Both the position numbers and the translations under genes were made by a program. A DNA stretch of 64,000 nucleotides from Isoetes taiwanensis (lineage: Eukaryota; Streptophyta; Lycopodiopsida; Isoetales; Isoetaceae): assembly GCA_021234155.1 (NCBI GenBank), contig JAJEKV010000033.1:4629454-4693453 (forward strand), given 5' to 3'. Position 1 is the first letter of the stretch. The number at the start of each line of letters is the position of its first letter. The notes below the pieces were generated by a model. That model was not told where the DNA came from, made no database searches, and worked only from the letters and a program-made list of their open reading frames with translations. Below, piece after piece: positions 35,037-45,499 of the stretch.

Positions 35037-36595
35037 TGTGACGTTCCAAGTATTTATACGGTGTACGTATAAATATATTGACACGTCACTCGGTATAGAT
35101 ACGCCACCTGGGGTATGATAACCTAGGGGGTTGGCCACAAGGGATTTAATTAGCTATGTTAAATTAATTATAAAGGATAATTATCTAAATACTTGCTATT
35201 AAGTCACCTAATGGTGGGAAGGCGCCACTTGGCATAACCTGAGTGGCCAGCATGGGGGTTTCTAAACTGAGCCACCAAAGGCAGCGCCACCCCCATCTGT
35301 GCCCCAATTTCGACCCAGCCAGCACCAAAGAGCAGCTAAGCGCTCAGAGCACAGTTGCTGAACATCTTCCAATCGCCAAGACACCCTCTACCTGTCGCTA
35401 CTACCCCAGTACAACACTATGGAAGCACCCCTTGACAACGGGTCCAGCCGAAACTCTGGTTAGTGGTAGTTTAACTTGCAAATTCTAGAATAATACTCTA
35501 GTATTCTTTTCTGGCTAGTTTTGGTTGAGATTAACCCTTCTTTGGTAACTAGGAATACTTTTCAGTTATAAATGATGCTCTGTTATGGGATGGTCGATGT
35601 CTCTATGAGTTAGTTTGGGGGTAGAGGCCTCTGAGCTTGAGTATGGAATGCTCTTAGTACTTCCGTTAACACCCTACTAGTTTCGGCCTGTGCACAAGAG
35701 CCCATCGGGTCATAGACGCTATGGTCTGGCTTAGCACCAGACAAAGGACACAGTGGTGAAGTAGGGGGTGGGGTCTTGCACGAGCATAAAAGGCTCCTGA
35801 GACTCCTACAGTGGGCTAGGCCTGATAGCCGGTCACGTGGAGGGCCGGGTATGGGTCTGACACTCCCTGGGTGTAGTGGTGTGACCCGTATGGGGCACCA
35901 TGCACTTTGAGTAGATTTAGGGTGAGTAAGTCGGGTACGGATGCGGGGGTCGCTGACGCGGCACGTGTCCTCTAGCTCACCCATGGAACCACTGTGATCC
36001 TGGAAGGGGACGCTTCCCTGACCTGCCTCATCGGACCAGGTGTCATGAACCTGGAGTAGGCTCAAAGGGTGATACCTTGAGTCCCGCGTCTCCCAAGGCT
36101 ATAGCGAAGCCATAGCGTGAATCGACCCATCCGCAAAGTGTGCACAGAGGGGCGGATGGAGTGGACAACCCTAGCCGACGCGTTCTATGCCCGATAACGC
36201 CATGCCAAGACTTCGGTCTGGCTGATCTCCCCGAGACCCGGCCGTCGGTTAAGCTCCTCACTAGAGTTCGGACTGGGTAGAACCTGGGGTTCTTGGGTGT
36301 TTTCTTAGCTTAGATGCATATTCTTTGCCGTTGGTATTCGGATGGATGTGCCACCCCTGGGGTGGCTATTTGTATAGGATTCATCTGCCGTAAGCTAACC
36401 CTTGTATTCATGCTTCCTCGACGTAGGCCCCCATCGGCGTGGGCGAATGACCCCTCCGTGTCCTTCACCGGCGTCTCTATGTAGACGGGCCGGGTTAGAT
36501 GGAGGGTTCGCCGCGGGCGAGATGGTCGCCATGGAAGGGGAAAGTCCTCAGATGTATACGACCCAAAGGGTCGATATATTCGAGGAGCCGCCACA
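35037..36595 (+). repeat. 5' LTR of the chromovirus (1559 bp)
   Basis: Starts TGTGACGTTCCAAGTATTTA, ends GGAGCCGCCACA, one base before the primer-binding site. Matches 46395-47994 over its whole length with clustered differences and indels. It is GC-richer than the surrounding DNA in its second half. Confidence 0.95.
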
Positions 36596-36596
36596 A

Positions 36597-36608
36597 TGGT
36601 ATCAGAGC
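36597..36608 (+). other. primer-binding site, initiator tRNA-Met
   Basis: TGGTATCAGAGC is complementary to the 3' end of plant initiator tRNA-Met, the usual primer for minus-strand synthesis in plant LTR elements. It fixes the 5' LTR end. Confidence 0.93.
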
Positions 36609-37382
36609 CGTGATTTCGGTTGCTCGAAATCATAGCACTGGCCAAACACTAACCCGTAGTACGGTAGTTAGGAGAGGCTAAGTTACTGTGTTGTTAGTCC
36701 TCTTTGATGTTTGGTTCGGTGTTAGGTTAAATTATGAAATTGTAGCTTTAAAGAAGATAGGGCGACTGGAGGGCCCAAGGTTGGAAGAGATGTAAATATC
36801 AGTGGGTAGCTCAAAAGATGGAGAAGGTGGTTCCATTGGGTCGGACGTACTCAAATTATCCTAGAACAGTTGTCTCCCAGCGAAAAATGGTCAAGGGCGG
36901 GCCCGAAACCAACTTCGGGCCGCTTGCTTCTTATCGTCTTGCGATTCTGAAGAAAGAGCGAAAATGCGTACGGCCCGACCATACATCTGAGGCGAAAGTC
37001 AACGCGGCCCCGCCAGGTCAACTCGGGCGCCGCTTGCTTTTCGACGACCCCCAGTCGAGGCGGGAGCACGTATAATGCAGCCGGCGTCCGACCGTATGCC
37101 CCGCGTATTTCCGTCGTATAATTATTTTATAATAACCAAATTAAAAAGTTAATAAGGAAAATTTTAAAATTTCAAAAGTTAACTGACCGTTCAAAATTCT
37201 TTTTGTTGTCTTATCTCGCCACTTGGGACCTTGGACCCCAGAGCCGGCGCCCGCCATCGCCACCGGACGACTACTGCTTTTTTTTCCCACGGGCCTTGTG
37301 AACCCTAAGCCTCCCTGTGCGCCTCCTTCCCGCCCGGCGCCCCTCACCGGCGCCCTTCGCCAGAGACCTTAGTACCACAGCT

Positions 37383-38250
37383 ATGGCCAATATCAAGAGC
37401 GCCCCGGACCCTTCTACCCTAAGCATAGTGGAGATTTATGCCATGATCGCCCGGTATATGGCTACAGACCCGGCTTTCATCGACATCCTTTTGGATGAGT
37501 TGGTGAACTGGTTTGAGAATAACGATATGATCCCCTATCCTATCTATCACTTCTCGGAGCCTTTCCCCTCGATCCGGGCCGAACCTTCGCCAGCTCTCTT
37601 ATACCATTGTCGAGCAACATGACATGGTCATGATGCTGATCAAGTTCTATCCTCCTGAACAAGAGGGGCATACCGAGGACATCAGGGCAGAAGCCGAACG
37701 CATCAGAGGCTTGGCCAAGGAGGATGACCATCGGGAGATAGAGCGGGCAGATACGGCGGCTCGGGGAAGAGAGTACCGGTACCTTGGGGACGGCTTTGCC
37801 GGGTCATAGATGGCAGGCAATTGAGGTTCCCCATACCGTTGGGATGAGGATAACCACAAATTTATATGGGGGAAATCCCGATGCTCGATAGATTATCCGA
37901 CAACCATTCGATGGATATGGCTCGGCTCGGCCAACTGGTACCAGTGAACTTCTTCGCCGGGCTTGCCCAACATTTTGCTCAGTTCAAGAAGATCCGAGGA
38001 GAGCCCCGGAGGAACGGGAGAAGCTTGAACAGAGGAGAGGGCTCGGCAGACCAGCCGAACCAAAGCAGGTGCGGGAGCATCCTGAGTGGGTCGGGACCAA
38101 TACCCACCGAAAGCACACCACCATTAAGCACCGTGAAGAAGGCCGCGGCTCCGAAAATCCGGCAAATCAATACAAGGATAAATTAAAGACCGCTCGGAGC
38201 TTTTTGGCAAGAATACCACTCAGTCCGGAGACAAAGAGCCGGGTGGATAA
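37383..38250 (+). pseudogene. chromovirus ORF-A, first pre-gag coding region, frameshifted
   Basis: Starts with ATG in a good context and reads MANIKSAPDPSTLSIVEIYA, FIDILLDELVNWFENNDM. Near 37585 the frame moves by one and continues SYTIVEQHDMVMMLIKFYPP and a charged helix EAERIRGLAKEDDHREIERA to a stop at about 37807. A second part (about 37870-38250) is first read in one frame (LGQLVPVNFFAGLAQHFAQF), then in another as a strongly charged tail (REHPEWVGTNTHRKH, SFLARIPLSPETKSRVD). I know no relative. It resembles a helical structural or RNA-binding protein only in composition. It directly precedes the histone-like sequence and may have formed one reading frame with it. Confidence 0.45.
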
Positions 38251-38625
38251 CTCCCGGCCGGGCCGTTAGGGGCCAAACGGTGCCGAAGACCGGCGGGGCC
38301 GCCTACAAAACCCGCCCCACAAAGGAAGCCCCATCGGTACCGACCCGGTACCGTGGCCTTGCGGGAAATCCGCAAGTTTCAGAAGTCCACCCAGCTTCTG
38401 ATACGGAAGCTTCCCTTCCAGAGGTTAGTTCGGGAGATTGCCCAGGAGTTCAAGACCGATCTCCGCTTCCAGACCTTTGCCATTTTGGCACTTCAAGAGG
38501 CTGCGGAGGCTTACCTGGTGGCACTTTTTGGTGACGCCAATCTTTGCGCGATCCACGCAAAGAGGGTAACCATAATGCCTAAGGATTTAGCCCTCGCCCG
38601 CAGGATTCGGGGGGAGCATCCTTAG
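38251..38625 (+). CDS. histone H3.3-like coding sequence inside the retrotransposon
   Basis: The frame encodes the H3 histone fold: [46 protein letters not shown], then [34 protein letters not shown] and ARRIRGEHP with a stop at 38623-38625. The tail is recognisable one frame off (about 38265-38330: [20 protein letters not shown], compare the H3 tail QTARKSTGG), so one indel near 38330 separates tail and core. Tyr at position 41 and Leu at 90 are H3.3-type rather than plant H3.1-type; position 87 is Phe. Loop 1 has canonical length, unlike plant CENH3. There is no intron, although plant H3.3 genes have them, pointing to capture of an mRNA. There is no in-frame ATG, so translation would need the upstream ORF or splicing. 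It lies between ORF-A and ORF-B of the chromovirus, same strand. Confidence 0.85.
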   Translation, partial: LPAGPLGAKRCRRPAGPPTKPAPQRKPHRYRPGTVALREIRKFQKSTQLLIRKLPFQRLVREIAQEFKTDLRFQTFAILALQEAAEAYLVALFGDANLCAIHAKRVTIMPKDLALARRIRGEHP

Positions 38626-38828
38626 CATATTTTGCTGGACTCCTCATTGTAAATATTTTCCTTGGTATTTAATAAAAACTTTTTATTTTGTATTAAAAAC
38701 TTATTTACTTTGTATTAAATATGGAAAAATGCTGACGTCAGCCTAAATAAAAGGAGTTAAAAGAACTTTAAAAAGTTCATTTCAATTGTTAGATTTGTTT
38801 CTCTTTCTCTCCCCTCTCTTCTAGCGCC
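38626..38828 (+). promoter_or_regulatory. AT-rich spacer ending in a strong 3' splice acceptor
   Basis: Between the histone-like stop and ORF-B. It is AT-rich like plant introns and ends in a long pyrimidine tract, TCTCCCCTCTCTTCTAG, four bases before the ORF-B ATG. This suggests a spliced subgenomic RNA for ORF-B; the donor is not identified. Confidence 0.5.
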
Positions 38829-40211
38829 ATGGCAGCCACTGACCTTCTCGCATGGTATCAAGATGGAGAACACTGGGATCCGCAAGTCCCTTTCGACCTG
38901 TTGCGACCCCTGCTATGCCAGCGCCTAGACCTCATCGCCAACATGCAGCGGCACCCAGATTATGCCGGATTTCTAGACTTTTACATGGAGGAGATGCTCC
39001 CTCTGTGTATTCATCTTGGGGATCCTCCCCAACTGTATCTGGAGCGGGAGGTAGTTCGGGAGATGCTAGGGGGAGATACCCATGCATATGATGTGCTGAA
39101 GGGGAAGCTCCGATGGGGCAAACATCTGCCCGTTGTGCAGCATCAGGGGCGGCAGTATCTTGAGGTTGCCTTCGCCCTAGCCATCCTCATGGACCAATAT
39201 GTCGAGGATGAAACCTTGCCTGTAGAGAAAGGCAAACTGCCTGAGTCTTCCGAGGAGGGGGAAGACGAACATATAGGCATGGGCGACTTTGCTCGTTGGA
39301 AGCAGTTAGCGGAAGAGCTGCCACCGCGCCGTGAGCAAGCTGTAGGCTTGTTAGGGCTGGATGCCCTTCCAGTTATTTATCACCAAGGGCAAGAATATCT
39401 TCTCTTGGATGATATTATCTGGACTTATCACATGGTTGCCGGATTTAGACGCAAGCGTAAAGACCATGTGCTTTATGAGCTTGCGGAGTATTGCATGGAC
39501 GACTTCATCGACTTCACCCCTATTGTGCTTCCTCCGGAGGTGCAGCAGCTGCTCCAGTTCCGCCAAGAGACCATAGAGCCGGCTGAGACTCTACTACGTC
39601 TTCGGGAGCTGGTGATGCAGGAGCTGGCCTCTCAGCCCTCGCCAGATGCCTTCACGGCTATGGGACCTCATGTCCCAAATATCAATATGGTTGAGGTTCC
39701 CTCCGGTTCGGATGACGATGGAGAGGATTTGTACCATAATCCTACTCATTTGAAGGAGGAGCAACAGGAACTTAAGGAAGAAGAAGTTCCTATGGATTTG
39801 GATAAAGAAGTGGCCACGTCAGAGACCCCACAAGGGAAGGTATTGGGGAACCACCTTACCCGCTTCTTCTTATCAGCCTTTCGGCAGGGCCAAGTTCTTT
39901 TTATAGCCCGAGATTTAGGGCCGGAGGCTGAAGCTTCATGGTGGACCCTTCGTGCTCTCTCCACATTGGCCGGGCATAAGAAGCTCCCCTATCGTACGTT
40001 TACTTATGTACTCGTGCGGCGGGATCTTGCCCTAACGGCCTTGGGCCAAGATATTGCACCCTGGATGAGCATGAAGCTCCTTACGGCAGCCCCATTGGCT
40101 GTTGCTTATCCACCAGAAGTTGCATCTATTGCCGGGGTCACTCTGCTGCGACACCGACCGCCACCACCACCTCCTCGGTCTACAAATGAAGAAGGAGGAC
40201 CTAGTTCCTGA
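38829..40211 (+). CDS. chromovirus ORF-B, unknown 460-residue protein
   Basis: An intact 460-codon frame starting GCCATGGCAGCC, the longest undamaged ORF of the element. No family recognised. The protein is acidic, without signal peptide or obvious membrane segment. It has an internal duplication: LPVVQHQGRQYLEVAFALAI (residues 100-119) and LPVIYHQGQEYLLLDDIIW (180-198), 80 residues apart. An acidic low-complexity region follows (residues 291-335, rich in D/E), then a folded-looking end (residues 345-430) and a proline-rich tail with RPPPPPPRS. Its position before gag resembles the extra ORF1 of plant Ogre/Tat elements, but this element is a chromovirus. A role in particle assembly, nuclear import or silencing suppression would be a guess. 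Confidence 0.75.
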   Translation: MAATDLLAWYQDGEHWDPQVPFDLLRPLLCQRLDLIANMQRHPDYAGFLDFYMEEMLPLCIHLGDPPQLYLEREVVREMLGGDTHAYDVLKGKLRWGKHLPVVQHQGRQYLEVAFALAILMDQYVEDETLPVEKGKLPESSEEGEDEHIGMGDFARWKQLAEELPPRREQAVGLLGLDALPVIYHQGQEYLLLDDIIWTYHMVAGFRRKRKDHVLYELAEYCMDDFIDFTPIVLPPEVQQLLQFRQETIEPAETLLRLRELVMQELASQPSPDAFTAMGPHVPNINMVEVPSGSDDDGEDLYHNPTHLKEEQQELKEEEVPMDLDKEVATSETPQGKVLGNHLTRFFLSAFRQGQVLFIARDLGPEAEASWWTLRALSTLAGHKKLPYRTFTYVLVRRDLALTALGQDIAPWMSMKLLTAAPLAVAYPPEVASIAGVTLLRHRPPPPPPRSTNEEGGPSS

Positions 40212-40389
40212 ATGATTGTATTGTGCATCTTGCATTTAAGATATTGTAAAATTTTGACTGGCAAATTTTAGCCATTTTATAATATAATAAACCCCTTTTG
40301 TTTTTTTCCATGATGTGTCTTCTAATTATTGAAATTTAGAGTATAGTAATATCATGAAATGCTCTATATTCATTTCCATTGTCTTGCAG
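40212..40389 (+). promoter_or_regulatory. AT-rich spacer ending in a 3' splice acceptor
   Basis: AT-rich, intron-like; ends CATTTCCATTGTCTTGCAG at 40389, followed directly by the next open frame. Confidence 0.45.
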
Positions 40390-40691
40390 AAGAGACACTT
40401 CTGGAATATGAAGAGAGGATTACAGAGCAGATAAGGAGGGATGACCAGGGACCGCCCGAACAGGACTATGGCCAAAGATATGGGGAGTATCCAGAATGGG
40501 ATGAAGGTTACGAGATGGAACCCCCGCCACCAGGAGAACCCTATGATCCAGCCAAAGGGATGATCCTCAGGGACAGAGCTTTTGAGGACCTGAAGAAAAC
40601 TTTGTGCCGCACATGGGACTACTGGAGCATGACCAGGCACGAAGCCTTCGAGGACGCTAATGACCACCTGTGCAACTCTTCTATGCTTTGA
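40390..40691 (+). CDS. chromovirus ORF-C, short acidic exon
   Basis: Open from the acceptor to TGA at 40689-40691. It reads ETLLEYEERITEQIRRDDQG, a Pro/Glu/Tyr-rich middle (YPEWDEGYEMEPPPPGEPYD) and LRDRAFEDLKKTLCRTWDYW. No methionine near the start, so it should be a downstream exon. No known family. It may be spliced to ORF-B or to gag. Confidence 0.45.
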
Positions 40692-41094
40692 GAAGGCTTT
40701 TTAATCTTCTCATTATTAGCCCAACGTGGGAATACCAACCAGTCATTGTCCAGGCCTGGGCACGCTACAAGCTCGTTAGGGCTGTGCGTGAGAGTGTTCG
40801 CTATTCAATTCTGTACCCCTTTGCGAACCCCTAGGCCGGGTTTTTCTAGTTTCTTTTTGTGTTATAAGCTGTATGTGAGCTCAACTTTAAGCTTCAGTGC
40901 ATCATGTTGTCCTTGTGTAATACTCCTGTATCAACTTTTGACAGTACTAAGGTGTGAAATTGTAATAGAAAAGTTTTCCTCTTATAATAATAAATTTTCC
41001 TTATGTTCTCTCTCTACCCTTCGTCCGACATGATAAAATTTGTAAGAATTTATGTGTTATAAGTATGCTTATACCTTTTTCATGCTCAATTTAG

Positions 41095-41972
41095 ACGGGG
41101 CACGTAACGCCGCCTGGCAGACACCTTCAAATGCCAGTAGACTCACACCCGAACAGGAACTGATGTTAATGAAAAGGCAGCTAGGTGAGTTACAGGCCTA
41201 TGTGTTGCATGCCAACCCACCGCAGCAAACCCAGGAAGATGGACCGGAGTTACCTCCGCTACCACCGAGTCCACCTGCACAACAGCCATCTCCCCCGGGA
41301 ACCAGTCCTGTACCTGCACCGAGGAGGCCTCATGTTAAGCGTCACCGAAGTTCCTCTAAGGATAGCACCACCTCCTCACACTCAACCACTTCGGTGTCTT
41401 CTGATTCATCAGTATCAGTTAGTGACCATGCAAAGCGCCGGGATAAGGAATACCGTAAGACGGTTGATACAGCTATAACTAGTATATGGAAGAATAGGAA
41501 ATTGGCCCAGTTTGATGGAAAATCCAGAGGCGGCCTGAATGCAGAGTCCTGGTTGGACGAAATGAAGGAGTTTGGGAAGTCCTATGGCATGACGGAGAAG
41601 GATACAGGAAAGGTTGCCACCACCAACCTTACAGGAGCTGCCCGTATTTGGTGGAAGGGCTATGCCAGAGCCAAGCATCTGGATAGGAGCAGATGCAACT
41701 TCAGGAAGTTTGCCAAGGCATTCAAGTCACATTATGTGCCTCGTGCGCACAAATGCCAGCAGATTCAGACCTTTTATAGGTTGGAGCAGAAGGGTATGAC
41801 GGTTCAGGCTTACACTGATGAGTTTATGCGCTTGAGACTGTATGTACCAGGTATGAATGAAAAGAGAGCCGTAGAGGGTTATATTGAAGGATTGGCCCCA
41901 TCAATCAAACGGATGGTTAAAGCCATAGACCCAAAATCAATTGGGAGGCTGAGGCTAAGGCTAAGGCATTGA
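41095..41972 (+). CDS. chromovirus gag (capsid)
   Basis: Retrotransposon gag domain. The open frame begins at 41052; a 3' splice acceptor (CATGCTCAATTTAG) ends at 41094, suggesting the real exon begins at 41095. An N-terminal Pro- and Ser-rich segment is followed by the capsid core: SWLDEMKEFGKSYGMTEKD, AARIWWKGYARAK, FKSHYVPRAHK, QTFYRLEQKGMTVQAYTDEF and EGYIEGLAPSIKRMVKAI. The protein would pack the RNA genome. The frame breaks at about 41950, where the zinc-knuckle frame takes over. Confidence 0.88.
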
Positions 41973-42568
41973 GCCTCGAGGAGGACACACCACGAAACCA
42001 GTATCAGCGTCCTGCTCCTTATTCGCAGCCACGACCCTCCACACCTTACAAACCCCGCTCGCCAAGTCCGGGACCCTCTCAGCAGAACTCTTATGGTCGC
42101 CAGGAAAAGAAAGTCACCTTCAGCACGGCCGATAAGCAAAACAATGTCGGTAAGGAAGTTCGGAACCTCTTACAGTCTATTCCCAAAGAGGCCCGAGAAC
42201 AGCTCCGCCGAGATAAGGCATGCTACAGGTGTATGCGGCCCGGACACTTCATGCAGAATTGTCCTTATGTCACGCAGACTGCCCAGCTGGCTATGGCCGA
42301 CCTCGACTGGGACGATCTTGAGACAGCACAACCTGTCGAGGAGGAGGCTCCCGAGTACATTCACGGTGCGTCTCATATCCTTGCAGCTATAGAAACCGGC
42401 AATGCCGAAAGTCAGCCTGCTGTTATTTCCACCATAGGTCAAGTAGACAGTAAGCCTTTTGTAATTCTTATGGATACGGGAAGTACACATAATTTTGCTT
42501 TCCCTAGGATGGCCCAGGTCTTACAGCTTGAACTATTAAGATCCCGACCGAACTCTAGCCAGTGGTAA
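41969..42568 (+). CDS. chromovirus gag zinc knuckle and aspartic protease
   Basis: Continues gag after a one-base shift. It contains the nucleocapsid zinc knuckle CYRCMRPGHFMQNC (C-x2-C-x4-H-x4-C, residues 85-98) and the protease active site LMDTGSTHNF (Asp at residue 169). The frame ends at about 42568 where another shift leads into the rest of the protease. In the intact element protease cleaves the polyprotein. Confidence 0.85.
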   Translation: MSLEEDTPRNQYQRPAPYSQPRPSTPYKPRSPSPGPSQQNSYGRQEKKVTFSTADKQNNVGKEVRNLLQSIPKEAREQLRRDKACYRCMRPGHFMQNCPYVTQTAQLAMADLDWDDLETAQPVEEEAPEYIHGASHILAAIETGNAESQPAVISTIGQVDSKPFVILMDTGSTHNFAFPRMAQVLQLELLRSRPNSSQW

Positions 42569-43735
42569 GGTCAGGCATACTCATGGTCGCCGCATCAATC
42601 TTAAGATGCAGTTGCCAGGCGCACCAGTTGATTTGGGTGCCGAATTGATGGATATTGGCAAATATGACCTCATTGTTGGAATGGAATTCTTGGCATCTGC
42701 AAAAGCCAACATAGACTGCAAGAAGAGAGAAGTTACCTTCAACGCCGCTAATGGAGCCCGCGTGACTATCAAAGGTGAACCATTCAACCCTATCATGCAG
42801 TCTATGTCCATCAGACAATTAGCCAAAGCTATACGCCAGGAAAAGCTCCTTTGCGTCATTATGCTTGCTTCCATAGACTCAGATGCTAAGCAGAAGCAAG
42901 TAATCGATACCTTGCCAGAGGGGATTGCTGATCTTCTCTGAGAATTTGGTGACCTTTTTCCAGATGATCAGAAGCTTCCTCCTTTTAGAGGGGTGGAATG
43001 TGAAATAGCTTTAGAGCCAGGTACCAAGCCTACTAGCAAGGCCCCGTACCGCATGAGTCCTCCAGAATTGGCAGAACTTAAGAAGCAACTTCAGGAGCTA
43101 CTAAACCTCGGTTTCATCCGACCTAGCGTTTCGCCTTTTGGCGCTCCTATTCTCTTCGTTAAGAAAAAGGACGGCTCGCTGAGGATGTGTATTGATTATC
43201 GGCAACTCAGCAAGCATACCATCAAGAATCACTATGCTTTGCCTCGAGCCGATGACCTAATGGATCAGTTGCAAGGGGCTAGGTATTTCTCAAAGATTGA
43301 TCTACGCTCCGATACCATCAGATAAGGATCAAAGAGGAGGACATCCATAAGTCCGCTTTTCGCACTAGGTATGGGCATTATGAATTTACAGTTATGCCCT
43401 TTGGATTAACTAATGCCCCAGCAACGTTTATGCGACTAATGAATGATGTCTTCCGACAATACTTGGATGATTTTGTTGTTATTTTCTTCGACGACATTCT
43501 CATCTACAGTAAGACCCTCGAGGAGCATGAGAAACATCTTAGATTGGCCCTACAAAAGCTAAGGTGTCATCAGCTCTATGCTAAGTTCTCTAAGTGCAAG
43601 TTTGCCACTCAGAGGTCGATTATTTGGGCCATATCATTTCGGGCAGAGGGAATTGCTACACTCCCAAAGATAGAAGCCGTAAGAGAATGGCCTATTCCAG
43701 GGAATGTTTCCAAGTCCCGAGTTTCTTGGGATTAG
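42569..43735 (+). pseudogene. chromovirus protease end and reverse transcriptase, frameshifted
   Basis: Protease C-terminus (YDLIVGMEFLASAKANIDC) runs to a TGA at 42939-42941, then RT begins: [61 protein letters not shown] break near 43310 is followed by [20 protein letters not shown] and the catalytic [11 protein letters not shown]. The FFDD form of the usual YxDD/FxDD box is within the Ty3 range. The stop and shifts make it inactive as written. Confidence 0.88.
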
Positions 43736-43835
43736 CAGTGCTACTATCGAAAATTTGTGAAGGATTTTGGCGAAGATTGCAGCCCCTCTTACAAATCTTA
43801 CAAAGCATGAGAAGGTGAAAGATTGGATGGACCAC

Positions 43836-44561
43836 CGGAAGACAAAAGTTCGGAAAGTTTCCAAAGAGCTTAAGGATGCCTTAACATCAGCACACCGGTT
43901 CTCACATTGCCCGATCCTAACCAGGATAAACCGGTGGCGGCCGGATGCCGCCAAGATTGCCACCGGGGAGTCCTAATGCGTGAGGGGAGAGTTATTGCCT
44001 ATGACTCAAAGAAAATGAACGAAACAGAAAGCAAATGATATCCTACCCATGATCGAATTGTTAGCCATTGTTCGTGCTTTGCGGATATGGAGACACTACC
44101 TTCTTGGTAGAAGATTCCAGTTGGATACGGATCATCAAAGTCTCCGTTATTTATCCACCCAGCCAAATCTCAATCTCCGTCAAAGAAGATGGATGGAATT
44201 CTTGGAGGAGTATGATTTCGAGATTATGTATAAGCCGGGCAAGCACAATGTGGTTGCGGATACATTGTCACGCCATCCCTTAGTGACCCGAACCCATTGT
44301 AATGCCATTTCTATGCTCACCAATGAGTTTGGGAAACAGATAGAGCAGACCTTGGCCACAGATCCGGAGTTCTGTGACATTTGGAATAGTTTGGCTAAGG
44401 AAGCTCGCACCGATGCAGAGCGCGAGGCTTTTCGTGCCTATAAGAAAGAGGGCAACTTGTTATATCACAAGGATAAGTTATGTGTGCCGAAGACTTCAGG
44501 AGTACGGAAGCTTATTCTTCATGACACACACAATAGCCCTATAGCCGACACGGTTTTATGA
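43836..44561 (+). pseudogene. chromovirus RNase H and start of integrase
   Basis: A damaged first part around 43940-44030 reads GVLMREGRVIAYDSKKMN. From 44049 an open frame gives IELLAIVRALRIWRHYLLGR, LDTDHQSLRYLST, RRWMEFLEEYDFEIMYKPGK and NVVADTLSRHP, the RNase H end typical of Ty3 elements. After a linker the integrase begins near HDTHNSPIA, where the HHCC zinc finger should be, but the finger is badly damaged and the frame ends. Confidence 0.82.
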
Positions 44562-44562
44562 A

Positions 44563-45325
44563 GACCTACTTTAAGATCCGATCCAAATATTTCTCGCCTT
44601 CCATGAAAAAGGACATTGCCACGCACATTAAGCGATTAATCGGTGTGTCGACAAAAACCAAAGCCGAAAGATTTAAGATTCCAGCGCGAAGCAACCTTTG
44701 GATGTGCCCAACGCCAAATGGGAGGTGATAACCATGGATTTCATTGTCGGCCTTCCACGAACTCTCCGGGGGTATGATGCCTTGATGGTAGTCGTCGACA
44801 AATTGTCGAAAATGGCTCATTTCTTGCCATGTCGTACTCACGCATACGCCTTCGATACATCGCTCGCTATTTGCCAAGGAGATCTTCGAGACTACACCAG
44901 GAATGCCACGAGTTATTATATCGGACAGGGATCCCAAGTTCGTAAGCGCGTTCTGGAAATATTTCTTTGCCACCATTCAGACCAAGCTTGCTATGAGTAC
45001 GGCATATCATCCTCAAACAGATGGTCAGACCGAGCGTACCAATCGCATTATAGAGGATATGCTAAGGAGTTATGTGTGGAGTAAGCAATCACAATGGGTG
45101 ACTATATTTACCTGGTCGAAGTTTGCCTACAACAAAGATGAAACAGAGTCTTCCGCAATGTCTCCCTTCATGATTAATTATGGTTATCAATGTCTTACTC
45201 CGCACACTTGGCATAACCCCGCTTCTAAGGTGGAGGTTTCTCAACAACTCCTCTTGGAAATGCAAGCTCTAGTCGAAGAAGTTCGTGATTACTTATTAGT
45301 CGCACGCACAAACGTAAGAGTGTAG
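44563..45325 (+). pseudogene. chromovirus integrase core, frameshifted
   Basis: Two overlapping frames make up the DDE core: [20 protein letters not shown] with the first Asp and [20 protein letters not shown] in one, then [20 protein letters not shown] with the second Asp and [20 protein letters not shown] with the Glu in the other. A further change after MSPFMINYGYQ leads to the C-terminal domain. The enzyme inserts cDNA into chromosomes. The zinc finger just before is eroded. Confidence 0.85.
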
Positions 45326-45499
45326 CCGATAAGCACGTAACCCCACGCATTTTCCGTGTGGGCGAATCGGTTTGGCTTAAGATTAAGGTGAAGCAAGCCA
45401 AGCTTAAGATTGGCAACCGCAAAAGTTGGCCCCCGATGGGCTGGACCATTCAAGATTATTGAGCGTTGGAGAGAGCAGCATATCGCTTAGAATTGCCGC

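Noticed and set aside
35610-36645. Frames of 110-150 codons in the 5' LTR, repeated at 47132-47386
   Set aside because: They occur on the minus strand of LTR sequence, differ between the two LTRs and match no family.
38251-38625. Reading the H3-like sequence as a centromeric CENH3
   Set aside because: Loop 1 has canonical length and [13 protein letters not shown] is canonical H3; Tyr41/Leu90 indicate H3.3 ancestry.
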